Source: Sphingomonas faeni
GTDB lineage: Bacteria > Pseudomonadota > Alphaproteobacteria > Sphingomonadales > Sphingomonadaceae
DNA length: 64,000 nucleotides
Assembly (NCBI RefSeq): GCF_024273235.1
Contig: NZ_JANBVH010000018.1
Coordinates: forward strand, 32,791 to 96,790
Direction: 5' to 3'
The position numbers and the translations under genes are program-made. Positions 1 through 8,343 of the stretch are shown here, piece after piece. Each line of letters starts with the position of its first letter. Within the stretch, counting starts at the first letter, position 1. The notes under the pieces are model-generated. The model had not been told where the DNA came from, ran no database searches, and saw only the letters and a program-made list of their open reading frames with translations.

Positions 1-81
1 GGTCTCGGCCCCCACCTTACCCGCCAGCGGCGAGCGCGACAGGTCGATGTCGGCGGGGGTGAAGACGAGCTGGTCGAACAT
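1..81 (-). CDS. N-terminal fragment of an unidentified protein
   Basis: Only the first 27 codons lie in the window, running off its left edge on the minus strand. The peptide begins MFDQLVFTPADIDLSRSP and continues without a stop. It is the third gene in line after the hydrolase and SDR on the same strand, so it may share their transcript, but 180 bases with a palindromic repeat separate it from the SDR stop. The fragment is too short for a family assignment. Confidence 0.55.
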   Translation of the reverse strand, partial: MFDQLVFTPADIDLSRSPLAGKVGAET

Positions 82-156
82 GCTATTCTCCTTGGTACGT
101 TGTTGCAGACATTACGTCCCAACCATCTTCGTCCCCGTTTCCGTCCGCCCCACCCC

Positions 157-233
157 TTCCGTTCGCCCTGAGCGAAGTCGAAGGGTGTGCCCCAAGCGGC
201 GGTGCTTCGACTTCGCTCAGCACGAACGGAAAT
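157..233. repeat. Imperfect inverted repeat (REP-like)
   Basis: The left arm reads CCGTTCGCCCTGAGCGAAG and the right arm CTTCGCTCAGCACGAACGG, separated by about 35 bases, so the transcript folds into a long hairpin. It lies between the SDR stop and the start of the next minus-strand gene. Similar CTGAGCGAAGTCGAAG elements are common between genes in sphingomonads. It could act as a processing or attenuation signal; this is inference. Confidence 0.7.
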
Positions 234-261
234 TGGGAGACCGATCAGGATCGACGACTCG

Positions 262-1020
262 TCATTCCCCCTCAAGCGCCCGGGGCACGATCACGATCTG
301 CTGGATCACCGTCCGGGTCGGCTGGGTCAGCACGAACTCCACCCCGACCGCGATATCCTCGGCGCGCAGCATCTGCTCCGCCTCGATCATCTGGCGCTGC
401 TTGTCGTCGGGCACGTCCGGATACTGCATGTTCGACCCGACCTTGCCCGGCTCGACCAGCGAGACCTTGATCCCCTTCGGCCCCAGCTCGCGCCGCAATG
501 CCTCCGAAAAGCCGGCGATCCCCGCCTTCACGCCGGCATACACCGTCGAACTGGGCCCGAGGATATGCGCGCTCAGCGAGCCGATGATGACGATGTCGCT
601 GATCGGCTTCATCCGGTGCGCAGCGTGATGCGCGCTGAGCAGATACGCGGTGAAGTCGACCGCGATCGCGTAGCGAAGTTCGTCCTCGGTCATCTGCGTC
701 AGGCCACCGGCGGCGACCGCCGCGTTGACGACGGTGATGTCGAAGCCGCCGAGATACGCTTCGCCCGCGTCGAAGAACGTGCGGACCTTGTCGGGGTCGG
801 CGAGCTCGGTGGTCATCCCGTCGCCCTCACCGACCTCGCGGATACGCGCCAGCGCATCGCGCAGATAGCGCTCGTCGCGGCCGCAAATGAAGACCTTCGC
901 GCCTTCCGCCGCCAGCAGCACCGCGATCGCCCGGCCGATCCCGGTGGTCCCCCCGGTAATGATCGCGCGGCGGCCTTTTAGAGGGCGGACGGTCGTATGG
1001 GCGTCGGCGAGTTCAGTCAT
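262..1020 (-). CDS. SDR family NAD(P)-dependent oxidoreductase
   Basis: This is a 252-residue classical short-chain dehydrogenase. The nucleotide-binding motif TGGTTGIG is at residues 22-29, a VVNAA segment (NNAG equivalent) is near residue 103, the catalytic serine is in IGSLSA, and the YAGVK pair (Tyr and Lys of the YxxxK motif) follows. The ATG at 1020 is preferred because the TGG motif then falls at the usual distance from the N-terminus; an in-frame ATG at 1104 would add an arginine-rich stretch. It lies 58 bases after a hydrolase gene on the same strand, so both may act on one substrate. The substrate is unknown. Confidence 0.85.
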   Translation of the reverse strand: MTELADAHTTVRPLKGRRAIITGGTTGIGRAIAVLLAAEGAKVFICGRDERYLRDALARIREVGEGDGMTTELADPDKVRTFFDAGEAYLGGFDITVVNAAVAAGGLTQMTEDELRYAIAVDFTAYLLSAHHAAHRMKPISDIVIIGSLSAHILGPSSTVYAGVKAGIAGFSEALRRELGPKGIKVSLVEPGKVGSNMQYPDVPDDKQRQMIEAEQMLRAEDIAVGVEFVLTQPTRTVIQQIVIVPRALEGE

Positions 1021-1078
1021 CAAGTTTCCCGGCTTGTCAGTAAGTCTCCGCCTAACGCGCAGCCCCAGCCGGGTGTCC

Positions 1079-1960
1079 CTAAGCGCGGATCGCCGCCCCC
1101 TCAAGCGCGCGCGCCAGCAACCGGTCGATCGGATCCTGCAGCATCGTCTCGCTCAGCGTCGGCGCATGACCCACGCCCGGCACCGTCACCAGCTCGGCCC
1201 GGTCGAGCGAGGCGGCCATCCGCTCCGCCGTCGCCGCCGACAACAGGTCCGATCGCCCACCCCGCACGATCAGCGTCGGCACGTCGCGCAACGAGCCGAG
1301 CGCCTGCCACATGTCCGGACCCGCCTCGTTCCCCGGCACGCGGAACGGCTCGGCGATCTTCAGGTCATAATCCAGCACGATCCGCCCCGAACTGTTAAGC
1401 CGGTACAGCCGCTTGGCCATCGCCAGCCAGTCCTCGATCGAGAAGTCGGGATAGACGTCGCCGTTATTCTCCGCGACGCACCGCGCGGCGTGCATCCAGG
1501 TCGGGAAGACGCTCGCCTTGCCGACATACCCGCGAATCCGGGACAGGCCGTGCGCGTCGATCTCGGGACCGACGTCATTGAGCAACGCCCCGGCCATCCG
1601 GCCTCGCGAAGGCCCCGCCATCAACATCGTGACGATCCCACCGAGCGAGGTGCCGAACGCGATATACCGGTCGATACCGCGATCCGTCAGCAACGCCTCG
1701 ACGTCCTGCACGTACGTCAAGGGTACGTACGACATCGGGTCCTTCGCATACGCGCTCTCGCCGCGCCCGCGGAAATCCACCGCGATCAGGCGCCAGCGTC
1801 CCGCCAGCCTTGCTGCCAACGCGTCGAAATCGCGCGCATTGCGTGTCAGGCCCGGCATGCAGAGGATCGGCGGCTGGCCTTCCGTCCCGCCCGGATAGTC
1901 CCGTGCGTGCAGTCTCAGCCCGTCGTTGGACCACCAATAGAGGTTTTCGTAAGCGGCCAT
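1079..1960 (-). CDS. alpha/beta hydrolase
   Basis: The 293-residue protein has the alpha/beta-hydrolase fold. The oxyanion region is MPGLTRNA, a DFRGRGES turn follows, the nucleophile elbow is GTSLGG with Ser105, the acid is probably the Asp in RGGRSD, and the His is in GVGHAP near the C-terminus. It resembles the MhpC/pimeloyl-ester hydrolase group. The ATG at 1960 was chosen over an upstream ATG at 2005, which would overlap the divergent selO start. The gene is divergent from selO with only 37 bases between starts. The substrate is not predictable. Confidence 0.85.
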   Translation of the reverse strand: MAAYENLYWWSNDGLRLHARDYPGGTEGQPPILCMPGLTRNARDFDALAARLAGRWRLIAVDFRGRGESAYAKDPMSYVPLTYVQDVEALLTDRGIDRYIAFGTSLGGIVTMLMAGPSRGRMAGALLNDVGPEIDAHGLSRIRGYVGKASVFPTWMHAARCVAENNGDVYPDFSIEDWLAMAKRLYRLNSSGRIVLDYDLKIAEPFRVPGNEAGPDMWQALGSLRDVPTLIVRGGRSDLLSAATAERMAASLDRAELVTVPGVGHAPTLSETMLQDPIDRLLARALEGAAIRA

Positions 1961-1997
1961 GGTTGCGTCCTTCGGGTAGCGGCCACCATATCGCCGC

Positions 1998-3359
1998 ATG
2001 CCCACCCGCCCGCAAGCCTATCGCCCCGAAGCTAAACTCCTGACGTTGGGAGAAAGCTTTTTCGACCCTGTCGCGCCCGCCGACTTTCCGGAGACACGGC
2101 TGCGTTTCCGCAACGACCGCGCCGCCGCGCAGATCGGCCTCGACGCACTCACCGACGACGAGTGGACTCGCCATTTCGGCCGGTTCGCGCCGCTCCCGGA
2201 CACGCTCCCCCAGCCGCTGGCCCTCCGCTATCACGGCCACCAGTTCCGCAGCTACAATCCCGATCTCGGTGATGGCCGCGGGTTCACGTTTGCGCAGATG
2301 CGCGACGACCGGAACCGCCTGATGGACCTCGGCACCAAGGGCTCGGGCCAGACCCCGTGGAGCCGCGCCGGGGACGGCCGCCTCACGCTGAAGGGCGGTG
2401 TCCGCGAAATCCTTGCGACCGAAATGCTCGAAGCGCTCAACGTCCCAACCTCGCGCACGCTATCACTGATCGAGACCGGCCAGGAACTCCAGCGCGGCGA
2501 CGAGCCCAGCCCGACGCGCTCCGCGGTCCTGGTCCGCCTCAACCACAGCCACGTCCGCATCGGCAGCTTCCAGCGGCTCGCCTACGAACGCGACGAGGCG
2601 GGGTTGCGCAAGCTCGTCGGATACACGTTGCGCAACCTGTACGACGAGGACAGCGACGACCCGGTTCGCCTGCTCGACCTCGTCGTCGGCCGCACCGCGC
2701 CGCTCTCGGCGCGCTACATGGCAGCGGGCTTCGTCCACGGCGTGCTCAATTCCGACAACATCAACGTCACCGGCGAGAGCTTCGACTACGGCCCTTGGCG
2801 GTTCGCGCCGACCTGGGACCCTGCGTTCACCGCCGCCTATTTCGATCACCAAGGGCTGTACGCATTCGGCCGCCAGCCCGAAGCGATCCACTGGGACGTG
2901 ATGCAGCTGGCCGTCGCGATCCGCCAGATCGCCGATAGCGATCCGCTCGTCGCGGCGCTCGACCAGTTCGGTCCGCGCTATCAACCCGAGGTCACGCAGG
3001 CGATCCTCTGGCGCCTCGGCGTCCGCCCGCGCGATCCGGACGCCGACCGCGATCTCGTCCAGGCCACCGAACGCGCGCTACGTACCTCGGGCGTCGGTAT
3101 CGACCGCTTCTTCTTCGACGCGTTCGGCGGAAACCTGCCGGACACGTACGACGCGCAATGGGACCAAGTCCGCGCGGCACTCATGTCCTACGAACCGCGA
3201 AAAGACCGCTCGCATTCCTATTGGTCGGGCGAACCGTGCAGCATGCTGATCGACGAAGTGGAAGCAATCTGGGCGCCGATCGCCGAACAAGACGATTGGA
3301 CGGCTCTAAACGCCAAGGTCGCCGCGATCCGCACGATGGGCGAAGCACTAGCCGAATAG
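1998..3359 (+). CDS. selO: Protein adenylyltransferase SelO (YdiU/UPF0061)
   Basis: The 453-residue protein is a SelO pseudokinase, a family known to transfer AMP from ATP to protein hydroxyls during oxidative stress. Visible landmarks are the nucleotide-binding segment TKGSGQTPWSR, the GGVREIL helix, RLNHSHVRIGSFQR, and the catalytic/metal region HGVLNSDNINVTGES followed by FDYGP. It is somewhat shorter than E. coli YdiU, and the C-terminal part that usually carries a PRN signature and the selenocysteine/cysteine tail is reduced here. The start is the ATG that places the conserved FFDPVAP segment near the N-terminus. Confidence 0.9.
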   Translation: MPTRPQAYRPEAKLLTLGESFFDPVAPADFPETRLRFRNDRAAAQIGLDALTDDEWTRHFGRFAPLPDTLPQPLALRYHGHQFRSYNPDLGDGRGFTFAQMRDDRNRLMDLGTKGSGQTPWSRAGDGRLTLKGGVREILATEMLEALNVPTSRTLSLIETGQELQRGDEPSPTRSAVLVRLNHSHVRIGSFQRLAYERDEAGLRKLVGYTLRNLYDEDSDDPVRLLDLVVGRTAPLSARYMAAGFVHGVLNSDNINVTGESFDYGPWRFAPTWDPAFTAAYFDHQGLYAFGRQPEAIHWDVMQLAVAIRQIADSDPLVAALDQFGPRYQPEVTQAILWRLGVRPRDPDADRDLVQATERALRTSGVGIDRFFFDAFGGNLPDTYDAQWDQVRAALMSYEPRKDRSHSYWSGEPCSMLIDEVEAIWAPIAEQDDWTALNAKVAAIRTMGEALAE

Positions 3360-3360
3360 C

Positions 3361-3476
3361 TGCTCCCCTCCCTGGAAGGGAGGGGCTGGGGGTGGGTAGG
3401 TCGGCCTGAGCCGCAAGCGTCTGAACCCATGGAACCCGACCCACCCCCGACCCCTCCCTTCCAGGGAGGGGAGCAG
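3361..3476. repeat. Palindromic element, family A (copy 1)
   Basis: This is a near-perfect 116-base palindrome immediately after the selO stop. The left arm contains CCCTCCCTGGAAGGGAGGG followed by GCTGGGGGTGGGT, and the right arm is its inverse complement. The centre (about 30 bases) is unique. The outer arms extend the pairing (GCTCCCC/GGGGAGC). It occupies almost the whole selO-astD gap and could terminate or stabilise transcripts. Confidence 0.9.
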
Positions 3477-3529
3477 AACGGCACATCCCCCAGTGGAAAC
3501 TCGCCGCGAATCAAGGCAAGAGCAGCGCC

Positions 3530-4942
3530 ATGTCCGACGAGATCATCTCCTACGAGCCGGCCACCGGTGCGGTGCTTTGGCGCCATCCGATCGGCGACGT
3601 CGATGCCGAAGTCGCCTGCGCCCGGGCCGGCTGGTCGAGCTGGGCATCGAAACCGCTCGCCTTCCGGATCGAGACGATGCGGCGCTTCGCCAACATCGTC
3701 CGCCAGCGCAACGACGCGTTCACCGACCTGATCGCGCGCGAAACCGGCAAACCGATCTGGGAAGCCCGCGGCGAGGTCGAGACGGTCATCGCCAAGGTCG
3801 ACATCTCGGTCAGCGCCTATGCCGATCGTACCGCGCAGCGCCGCCTCGAAGCGACGATGGGCTCGCGCATCGCCGTCCGTCACAAGCCGCATGGCGTGCT
3901 CGCGGTGCTCGGGCCATATAATTTCCCGGCACACCTGCCCAACGGCCATATCGTTCCCGCGCTGATCGCCGGCAACGCGGTCGTCTTCAAGCCGTCGGAA
4001 AAGACCCCCGCCGTCGGCGCGTTCCTCGTCGAATGCTTCCGCGCCGCCGGCGTGCCGCCCGAATGCATCCGACTCGTCATCGGCGGTCCGAACGAAGGCA
4101 AGGCCCTCGCCGCGCATCCCGATATCGACGGACTCTTGTTCACCGGTTCCGCGCGTACCGGCCTCGCGCTCAATCGTGCGTTCGCCGACAAGCCCGAAAA
4201 GATCCTCGCGCTGGAGATGGGCGGAAACAACCCGATCGTCGTCTGGGATACGCCCGACCTCCACACCGCGGCGGTGCTGATCATCCAATCAGCTTTTACC
4301 ACCGCCGGTCAGCGCTGCACGGCCGCGCGTCGGCTGATCGTCGACACCAGGCTCTACGACCCGCTGATCACCACGCTCGACAAAATGGTAGGGCGGATCA
4401 TCGTCGGCGAACCGCACGCCAACCCCGCCCCATTCATGGGCCCGGTGATCGACAACGAAGCCGCGGAACAACTGACCGAGAGCTTCCTCGAACTGATGAC
4501 ACGCGGCGGTCGTCCGATCCGGCATCTCGAGCGCCCGGTCGCGGACCTGCCGTTCCTGAAGCCCGCGCTGATCGACGTCACCGATGTCGCCGACCGTCCC
4601 GATGTCGAACTGTTCGGCCCGATCCTCCAGGTCGTCCGCGTCGACGATTTCGACGCCGCGATCGCCGAGGCGAACGCCACGCGATACGGCCTGTCCGCGT
4701 CGCTGATCAGCCAGACGCCCGCGCTGTACGACCGCTTCTGGGCGAACATCCGGGCGGGCATCGTCAACTGGAACAAGCCCACCAACGGCGCCTCGAGCGG
4801 AGCGCCGTTCGGCGGCATCGGCTGGTCGGGCAACCACCGCCCCAGCGCGTATTATGCTGCGGACTATTGCGCCTACCCGGTGGTCAGCAGCGAGTCCGAA
4901 AGCGCGCGCGCGAGCATCGGCATTGGCCTGGCCGACGGCTGA
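3530..4942 (+). CDS. astD: Succinylglutamate-semialdehyde dehydrogenase
   Basis: This 470-residue aldehyde dehydrogenase best matches AstD, which oxidises N-succinylglutamate semialdehyde with NAD in the AST arginine-degradation pathway. The oxyanion Asn is in GPYNFP (131), the general base is Glu229 in LALEMGGNN and the nucleophile is Cys263 in TTAGQRCTAARR. KPSEKTP binds the nucleotide. None of the other ast genes are in the window, so its pathway role here is inferred only from the sequence. It is flanked by palindromic elements on both sides and appears monocistronic. Confidence 0.85.
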   Translation: MSDEIISYEPATGAVLWRHPIGDVDAEVACARAGWSSWASKPLAFRIETMRRFANIVRQRNDAFTDLIARETGKPIWEARGEVETVIAKVDISVSAYADRTAQRRLEATMGSRIAVRHKPHGVLAVLGPYNFPAHLPNGHIVPALIAGNAVVFKPSEKTPAVGAFLVECFRAAGVPPECIRLVIGGPNEGKALAAHPDIDGLLFTGSARTGLALNRAFADKPEKILALEMGGNNPIVVWDTPDLHTAAVLIIQSAFTTAGQRCTAARRLIVDTRLYDPLITTLDKMVGRIIVGEPHANPAPFMGPVIDNEAAEQLTESFLELMTRGGRPIRHLERPVADLPFLKPALIDVTDVADRPDVELFGPILQVVRVDDFDAAIAEANATRYGLSASLISQTPALYDRFWANIRAGIVNWNKPTNGASSGAPFGGIGWSGNHRPSAYYAADYCAYPVVSSESESARASIGIGLADG

Positions 4943-4955
4943 CCGCCGCCGATCT

Positions 4956-5080
4956 GATCCTCCCCCGCCAGGGGGAGGTGGCGCGCAGCGACGGAGGGGG
5001 AGGATACGGAACAGCGGTCATCGCTCACCTCCCCCTCCGTCTGGCAAGCGCCAGCCACCTCCCCCTTGCGGGGGAGGATC
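4956..5080. repeat. Palindromic element, family B (copy 1)
   Basis: The element begins GATCCTCCCCCGCCAGGGGG, passes through GGTGGCGC..GCGACGGAGGGGGAGG and closes with the inverse arms CACCTCCCCC..GGGGGAGGATC. It follows the astD stop and precedes the siroheme operon. Family B differs in sequence from family A but shares its size, palindromic build and position after a stop codon. Confidence 0.9.
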
Positions 5081-5192
5081 GCTAAATTTCGACGACTGCG
5101 CGCCGAAGCCAGCCTAGCGCAAAAGCAATCCTACCTCCCGCCAAAGCATCATTCGGTTGCGATGCAGCGCATGTCCGCCCATCTCCGGTCAC

Positions 5193-5984
5193 ATGGCAAG
5201 CCTCCTAGATCCAACCGCCCGCGGCCGCGTCATTCTCGTCGGAGCGGGTCCGGGCGACCCCGGTCTCCTGACCGTCCGCGCGGTCGAGGCGCTGAAGACC
5301 GCCGACGTCGTCGTCCATGATGGCCTGATCGACCCGCGTGTGCTCGACATCGCGCCGCCGTCGGCACAGCGCATCTCGGTCGCCAAGCAGCGCGCGCGCC
5401 ACACGCTGCCGCAGGAGGCGATCAACGCGCTGATCATCGCCCACGTGAAGACCGGCGCGATCGTTATTCGCCTCAAGGGCGGCGACCCGTTCGTGTTCGG
5501 TCGCGGCGGCGAGGAAGTCGAAGCCGTCCGCACCGCCGGCCTGCCCGTCGAGGTCATCCCCGGCGTCTCGGCGGCACTCGGGTGTGCAGCGGAGGCCATG
5601 CTGCCGCTGACCCACCGCGATCATTCCAGCGCGGTCAGCTTCGTCGCAGGCCAGTGCAAGGGCCTCACCGAGCAGGACTGGTCCGGGCTCGCTGGCCAGG
5701 GCCGCACGCTCGTGATCTACATGGGCATCGCCACCGCCACCGATATCGCCGACAAGCTTATGGCCGATGGTGTCGCGCCCGATATGCCCGTCGCCGTCCT
5801 GGAACGTGGTACGTTGCAAGGGAGCCGGGCGATCCGCACGCTGCTCGCCGACCTCGGCGCGATGGTGGCGCGCGAGGCCGTCAAAAGCCCCGCGATCATC
5901 GTCGTCGGCGAAGTCGTCGAACTGTCGGATGCCGAAGACAAACTTGCCCGCTGGGCCCGCGTAGCAGAGGACGCCGCCGTATGA
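5193..5984 (+). CDS. cobA: Uroporphyrinogen-III C-methyltransferase
   Basis: The 263-residue enzyme methylates uroporphyrinogen III twice with S-adenosylmethionine to give precorrin-2, the siroheme/cobalamin precursor. The SAM site is seen as VGAGPGDPGLLT at the N-terminus and RLKGGDPFVFGRGGEE in the middle, with PGVSAALG and PLTHRD following. It lacks the dehydrogenase/ferrochelatase half found in CysG. The ATG at 5193 is preferred over an in-frame TTG at 5157. It is the first gene of an operon leading into the sirohaem-dependent reductase, so its product probably serves sulfite reduction. Its stop overlaps the next start (ATGA). Confidence 0.92.
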   Translation: MASLLDPTARGRVILVGAGPGDPGLLTVRAVEALKTADVVVHDGLIDPRVLDIAPPSAQRISVAKQRARHTLPQEAINALIIAHVKTGAIVIRLKGGDPFVFGRGGEEVEAVRTAGLPVEVIPGVSAALGCAAEAMLPLTHRDHSSAVSFVAGQCKGLTEQDWSGLAGQGRTLVIYMGIATATDIADKLMADGVAPDMPVAVLERGTLQGSRAIRTLLADLGAMVAREAVKSPAIIVVGEVVELSDAEDKLARWARVAEDAAV

Positions 5985-6277
5985 AGCTGTTGACCGGAAA
6001 CGATCTTCCCACCGGCGACGTGGTCTGGTGGACCGGCAACGGCTGGTCTCGCCATATCGAGGACGCGGTCGATGTCGGCGTGGCGGGTGAGTCGATCCTC
6101 CAGGCTGAGGAAGGTGCCCGCCGCGTCAACGTGCCCTATCTGATCGAGGCAACGCAGACAGACGAAGGCCCCCGCCCCGCCCATATCAAGGACCGCATCC
6201 GCGCGCTCGGCCCGACGATGCGGCCCGACCTGACCCTCAAACCCGCCGACCCGAACGCCGGCAGCTGGGTAATCTGA
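5981..6277 (+). CDS. DUF2849 domain-containing protein
   Basis: This 98-residue protein, beginning MKLLTGNDLPTGDVVWW, matches the small DUF2849 family. It has no signal peptide or membrane segment. It overlaps the cobA stop by four bases and ends one base before the reductase start, so it is translationally coupled in the sulfur operon. Family members are repeatedly found between cobA and cysI in alphaproteobacteria, but the function is not established; a role with the reductase or its electron donor is inference. Confidence 0.85.
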   Translation: MKLLTGNDLPTGDVVWWTGNGWSRHIEDAVDVGVAGESILQAEEGARRVNVPYLIEATQTDEGPRPAHIKDRIRALGPTMRPDLTLKPADPNAGSWVI

Positions 6278-6278
6278 C

Positions 6279-7910
6279 ATGTATAAATATGACGAATACG
6301 ACCAGGCGATCGTCGACCAGCGCGTCGATGAATTCCGCGATCAGGTCCGCCGCCGCCTCTCGGGCGAGCTGACCGAGGACCAGTTCAAGCCGCTGCGGCT
6401 GATGAACGGCCTGTACCTCCAGCTTCATGCGTACATGCTGCGCGTCGCGGTGCCGTACGGGACGCTCGACGGCCGCCAGATGCGGATGCTCGGCCATATC
6501 GCGCGCAAGTACGACCGCGGCTATGGCCACTTCACCACGCGGCAGAATATCCAGTTCAACTGGATTCAGCTCGACCAGACCCCGGACATCCTCCAGGAGC
6601 TGTCGACGGTCGAGATGCATGCCATCCAGACCAGCGGTAACTGCATCCGCAACATCAGCTCCGACCAGTTCGCCGGCGCCGCCGCGGACGAGGTCGCCGA
6701 TCCGCGCCCCTGGGCCGAGCTGATCCGTCAGTGGAGCACGTTCCACCCCGAGTTCACCTACCTCCCGCGGAAATTCAAGATCTGCGTGATCGCGGCGGAC
6801 GAGGATCGCGCGGCGATGCGACTGCATGACATCGGCATCGGGCTGCACGTCCGCGACGGCGAACTCGGCGCGAAGATCTATGTCGGCGGCGGCATGGGTC
6901 GCACGCCGATGATCAGCCACGAGATCCGCGATTTCGTGCGTGCCGACGACCTGATGAGCTATCTCGAAGCGTGCCTGCGCGTCTACAATCGCTATGGCCG
7001 GCGCGACAACATCTACAAGGCGCGGATCAAGATCCTGCTCCACGAGATCGGGCCCGACGAATATCGTCGCCAGGTCGAGGAGGAGTTCGCCGCGGTGAAG
7101 GGCCTTGGGCTCGACCCGCCGCGGGCAGAACTGGAGCGGATCACGAACCATTTCGGCGCGCCCGCGTTCGACGCGAACGCCCCGACCGACATCGACCGCA
7201 GCGATCCCGACTTCGCGGTTTGGCTCGACCAGAACGTGAAGGCGCACAAGCAGCCGGGCTATGCGATCGTAAACATCAGCCTGAAGCCGATCGGCGGCAT
7301 CCCCGGCGACGCGTCGGCGGACCAGATCGACGTGATGGCCGATCTCGGCACGCGCTACAGCTTCGACGAATTGCGCGTCACGCATGCGCAGAACATCGTC
7401 CTGCCGCATGTCTGCATCGCCGATCTCCACGCGGTGTGGTCGGCGCTCAACGAGGCGGGGCTTGCCGAGGCCAATCTCGACCTGATCAGCGACATCATCG
7501 CCTGCCCCGGTCTGGATTATTGCAGCCTCGCCAATGCGCGCTCGATCCCGCTCGCGCAGAAGATCGCGACGCGGTTCGGCAGCCTCGATCGCCAGCGCGA
7601 TCTGGGCGAACTGAAGCTCAAGATCAGCGGCTGCATCAATGCGTGCGGGCATCATCACGCGGGCCACATCGGTATCCTCGGCGTCGACAAGAAGGGCACC
7701 GAGAATTACCAGCTCTCGCTCGGCGGCTCGGGCGCGGAGGATGTGAGCCTCGCCAAGATCACCGGTCCCGGCTTCTCGGAGGACGGGGTGGTCGACGCGA
7801 TCGAACGCGTCACCGACCGGTATTTGCAGGTCCGCGATCCCGGCGAACGCTTCCTCGATACCTACCGCCGCGTCGGCTTTGAGACGTTCAAGGAGGCGAT
7901 CTATGGTTGA
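6279..7910 (+). CDS. cysI: Siroheme nitrite/sulfite reductase (CysI-type hemoprotein)
   Basis: The 543-residue enzyme has the twofold ferredoxin-like/siroheme reductase architecture and reduces sulfite to sulfide. The 4Fe-4S/siroheme cysteines are visible as C-x5-C (Cys409, Cys415) and C-x3-C (Cys452, Cys456) in CPGLDYC and GCINAC. Upstream, RQNIQFNWI and NCIRNI carry siroheme-contacting residues. Its place between siroheme synthesis and the APS/PAPS reductase makes sulfite the likelier substrate than nitrite. No flavoprotein subunit (CysJ) is nearby, so electrons may come from ferredoxin or an unlinked donor. Confidence 0.92.
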   Translation: MYKYDEYDQAIVDQRVDEFRDQVRRRLSGELTEDQFKPLRLMNGLYLQLHAYMLRVAVPYGTLDGRQMRMLGHIARKYDRGYGHFTTRQNIQFNWIQLDQTPDILQELSTVEMHAIQTSGNCIRNISSDQFAGAAADEVADPRPWAELIRQWSTFHPEFTYLPRKFKICVIAADEDRAAMRLHDIGIGLHVRDGELGAKIYVGGGMGRTPMISHEIRDFVRADDLMSYLEACLRVYNRYGRRDNIYKARIKILLHEIGPDEYRRQVEEEFAAVKGLGLDPPRAELERITNHFGAPAFDANAPTDIDRSDPDFAVWLDQNVKAHKQPGYAIVNISLKPIGGIPGDASADQIDVMADLGTRYSFDELRVTHAQNIVLPHVCIADLHAVWSALNEAGLAEANLDLISDIIACPGLDYCSLANARSIPLAQKIATRFGSLDRQRDLGELKLKISGCINACGHHHAGHIGILGVDKKGTENYQLSLGGSGAEDVSLAKITGPGFSEDGVVDAIERVTDRYLQVRDPGERFLDTYRRVGFETFKEAIYG

Positions 7911-8343
7911 GTATCCGGACCAGACATTGCTCCGCTTCCGCGACGACGAGCCGCATGACGAGCCTGCGGTGACGCTCGACTCGTTCATCGGCCAGAGCAA
8001 CGCCGCGGCGGTTCGCCTCGAAGCGGGCGACGATGCACGCGCGCTCTTGCCGCAGATCGACCAGCTGGCGCTGATCGAGGTGAGCTTTCCGGGCTACCGC
8101 GACGGGCGTGGCTATTCGTCGGCGCGAATCCTGCGCGAGGCGGGCTATACCGGCGAGCTACGCGCGCAGGGCGACGTGCTGGTCGACCAGATTCCGCTGA
8201 TGCGGCGGTGTGGGTTCGACAGCTTCGCACCGCAGGCGCCGATCGATATCGACGTGCTGCGGGCGAGCCTGGAGCGTTACGACACCCCGTACCAGAAGGC
8301 GGCGGACGGCGCTGTGCCGGTGTGGAAGCTGCGCCATGGGTGA
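7903..8343 (+). CDS. DUF934 domain-containing protein
   Basis: The 146-residue protein belongs to the DUF934 family, recognisable from the central FPGYRDGRGYSSARILRE segment. Members are nearly always encoded between the sulfite reductase and CysH in proteobacteria and are described as oxidoreductases of unknown function in sulfate assimilation. It starts inside the 3' end of cysI (eight shared bases) and its own end overlaps the cysH start, so all five genes form one coupled operon. No redox cysteine cluster is visible: there is one Cys, in RRCGF. Confidence 0.9.
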   Translation: MVEYPDQTLLRFRDDEPHDEPAVTLDSFIGQSNAAAVRLEAGDDARALLPQIDQLALIEVSFPGYRDGRGYSSARILREAGYTGELRAQGDVLVDQIPLMRRCGFDSFAPQAPIDIDVLRASLERYDTPYQKAADGAVPVWKLRHG

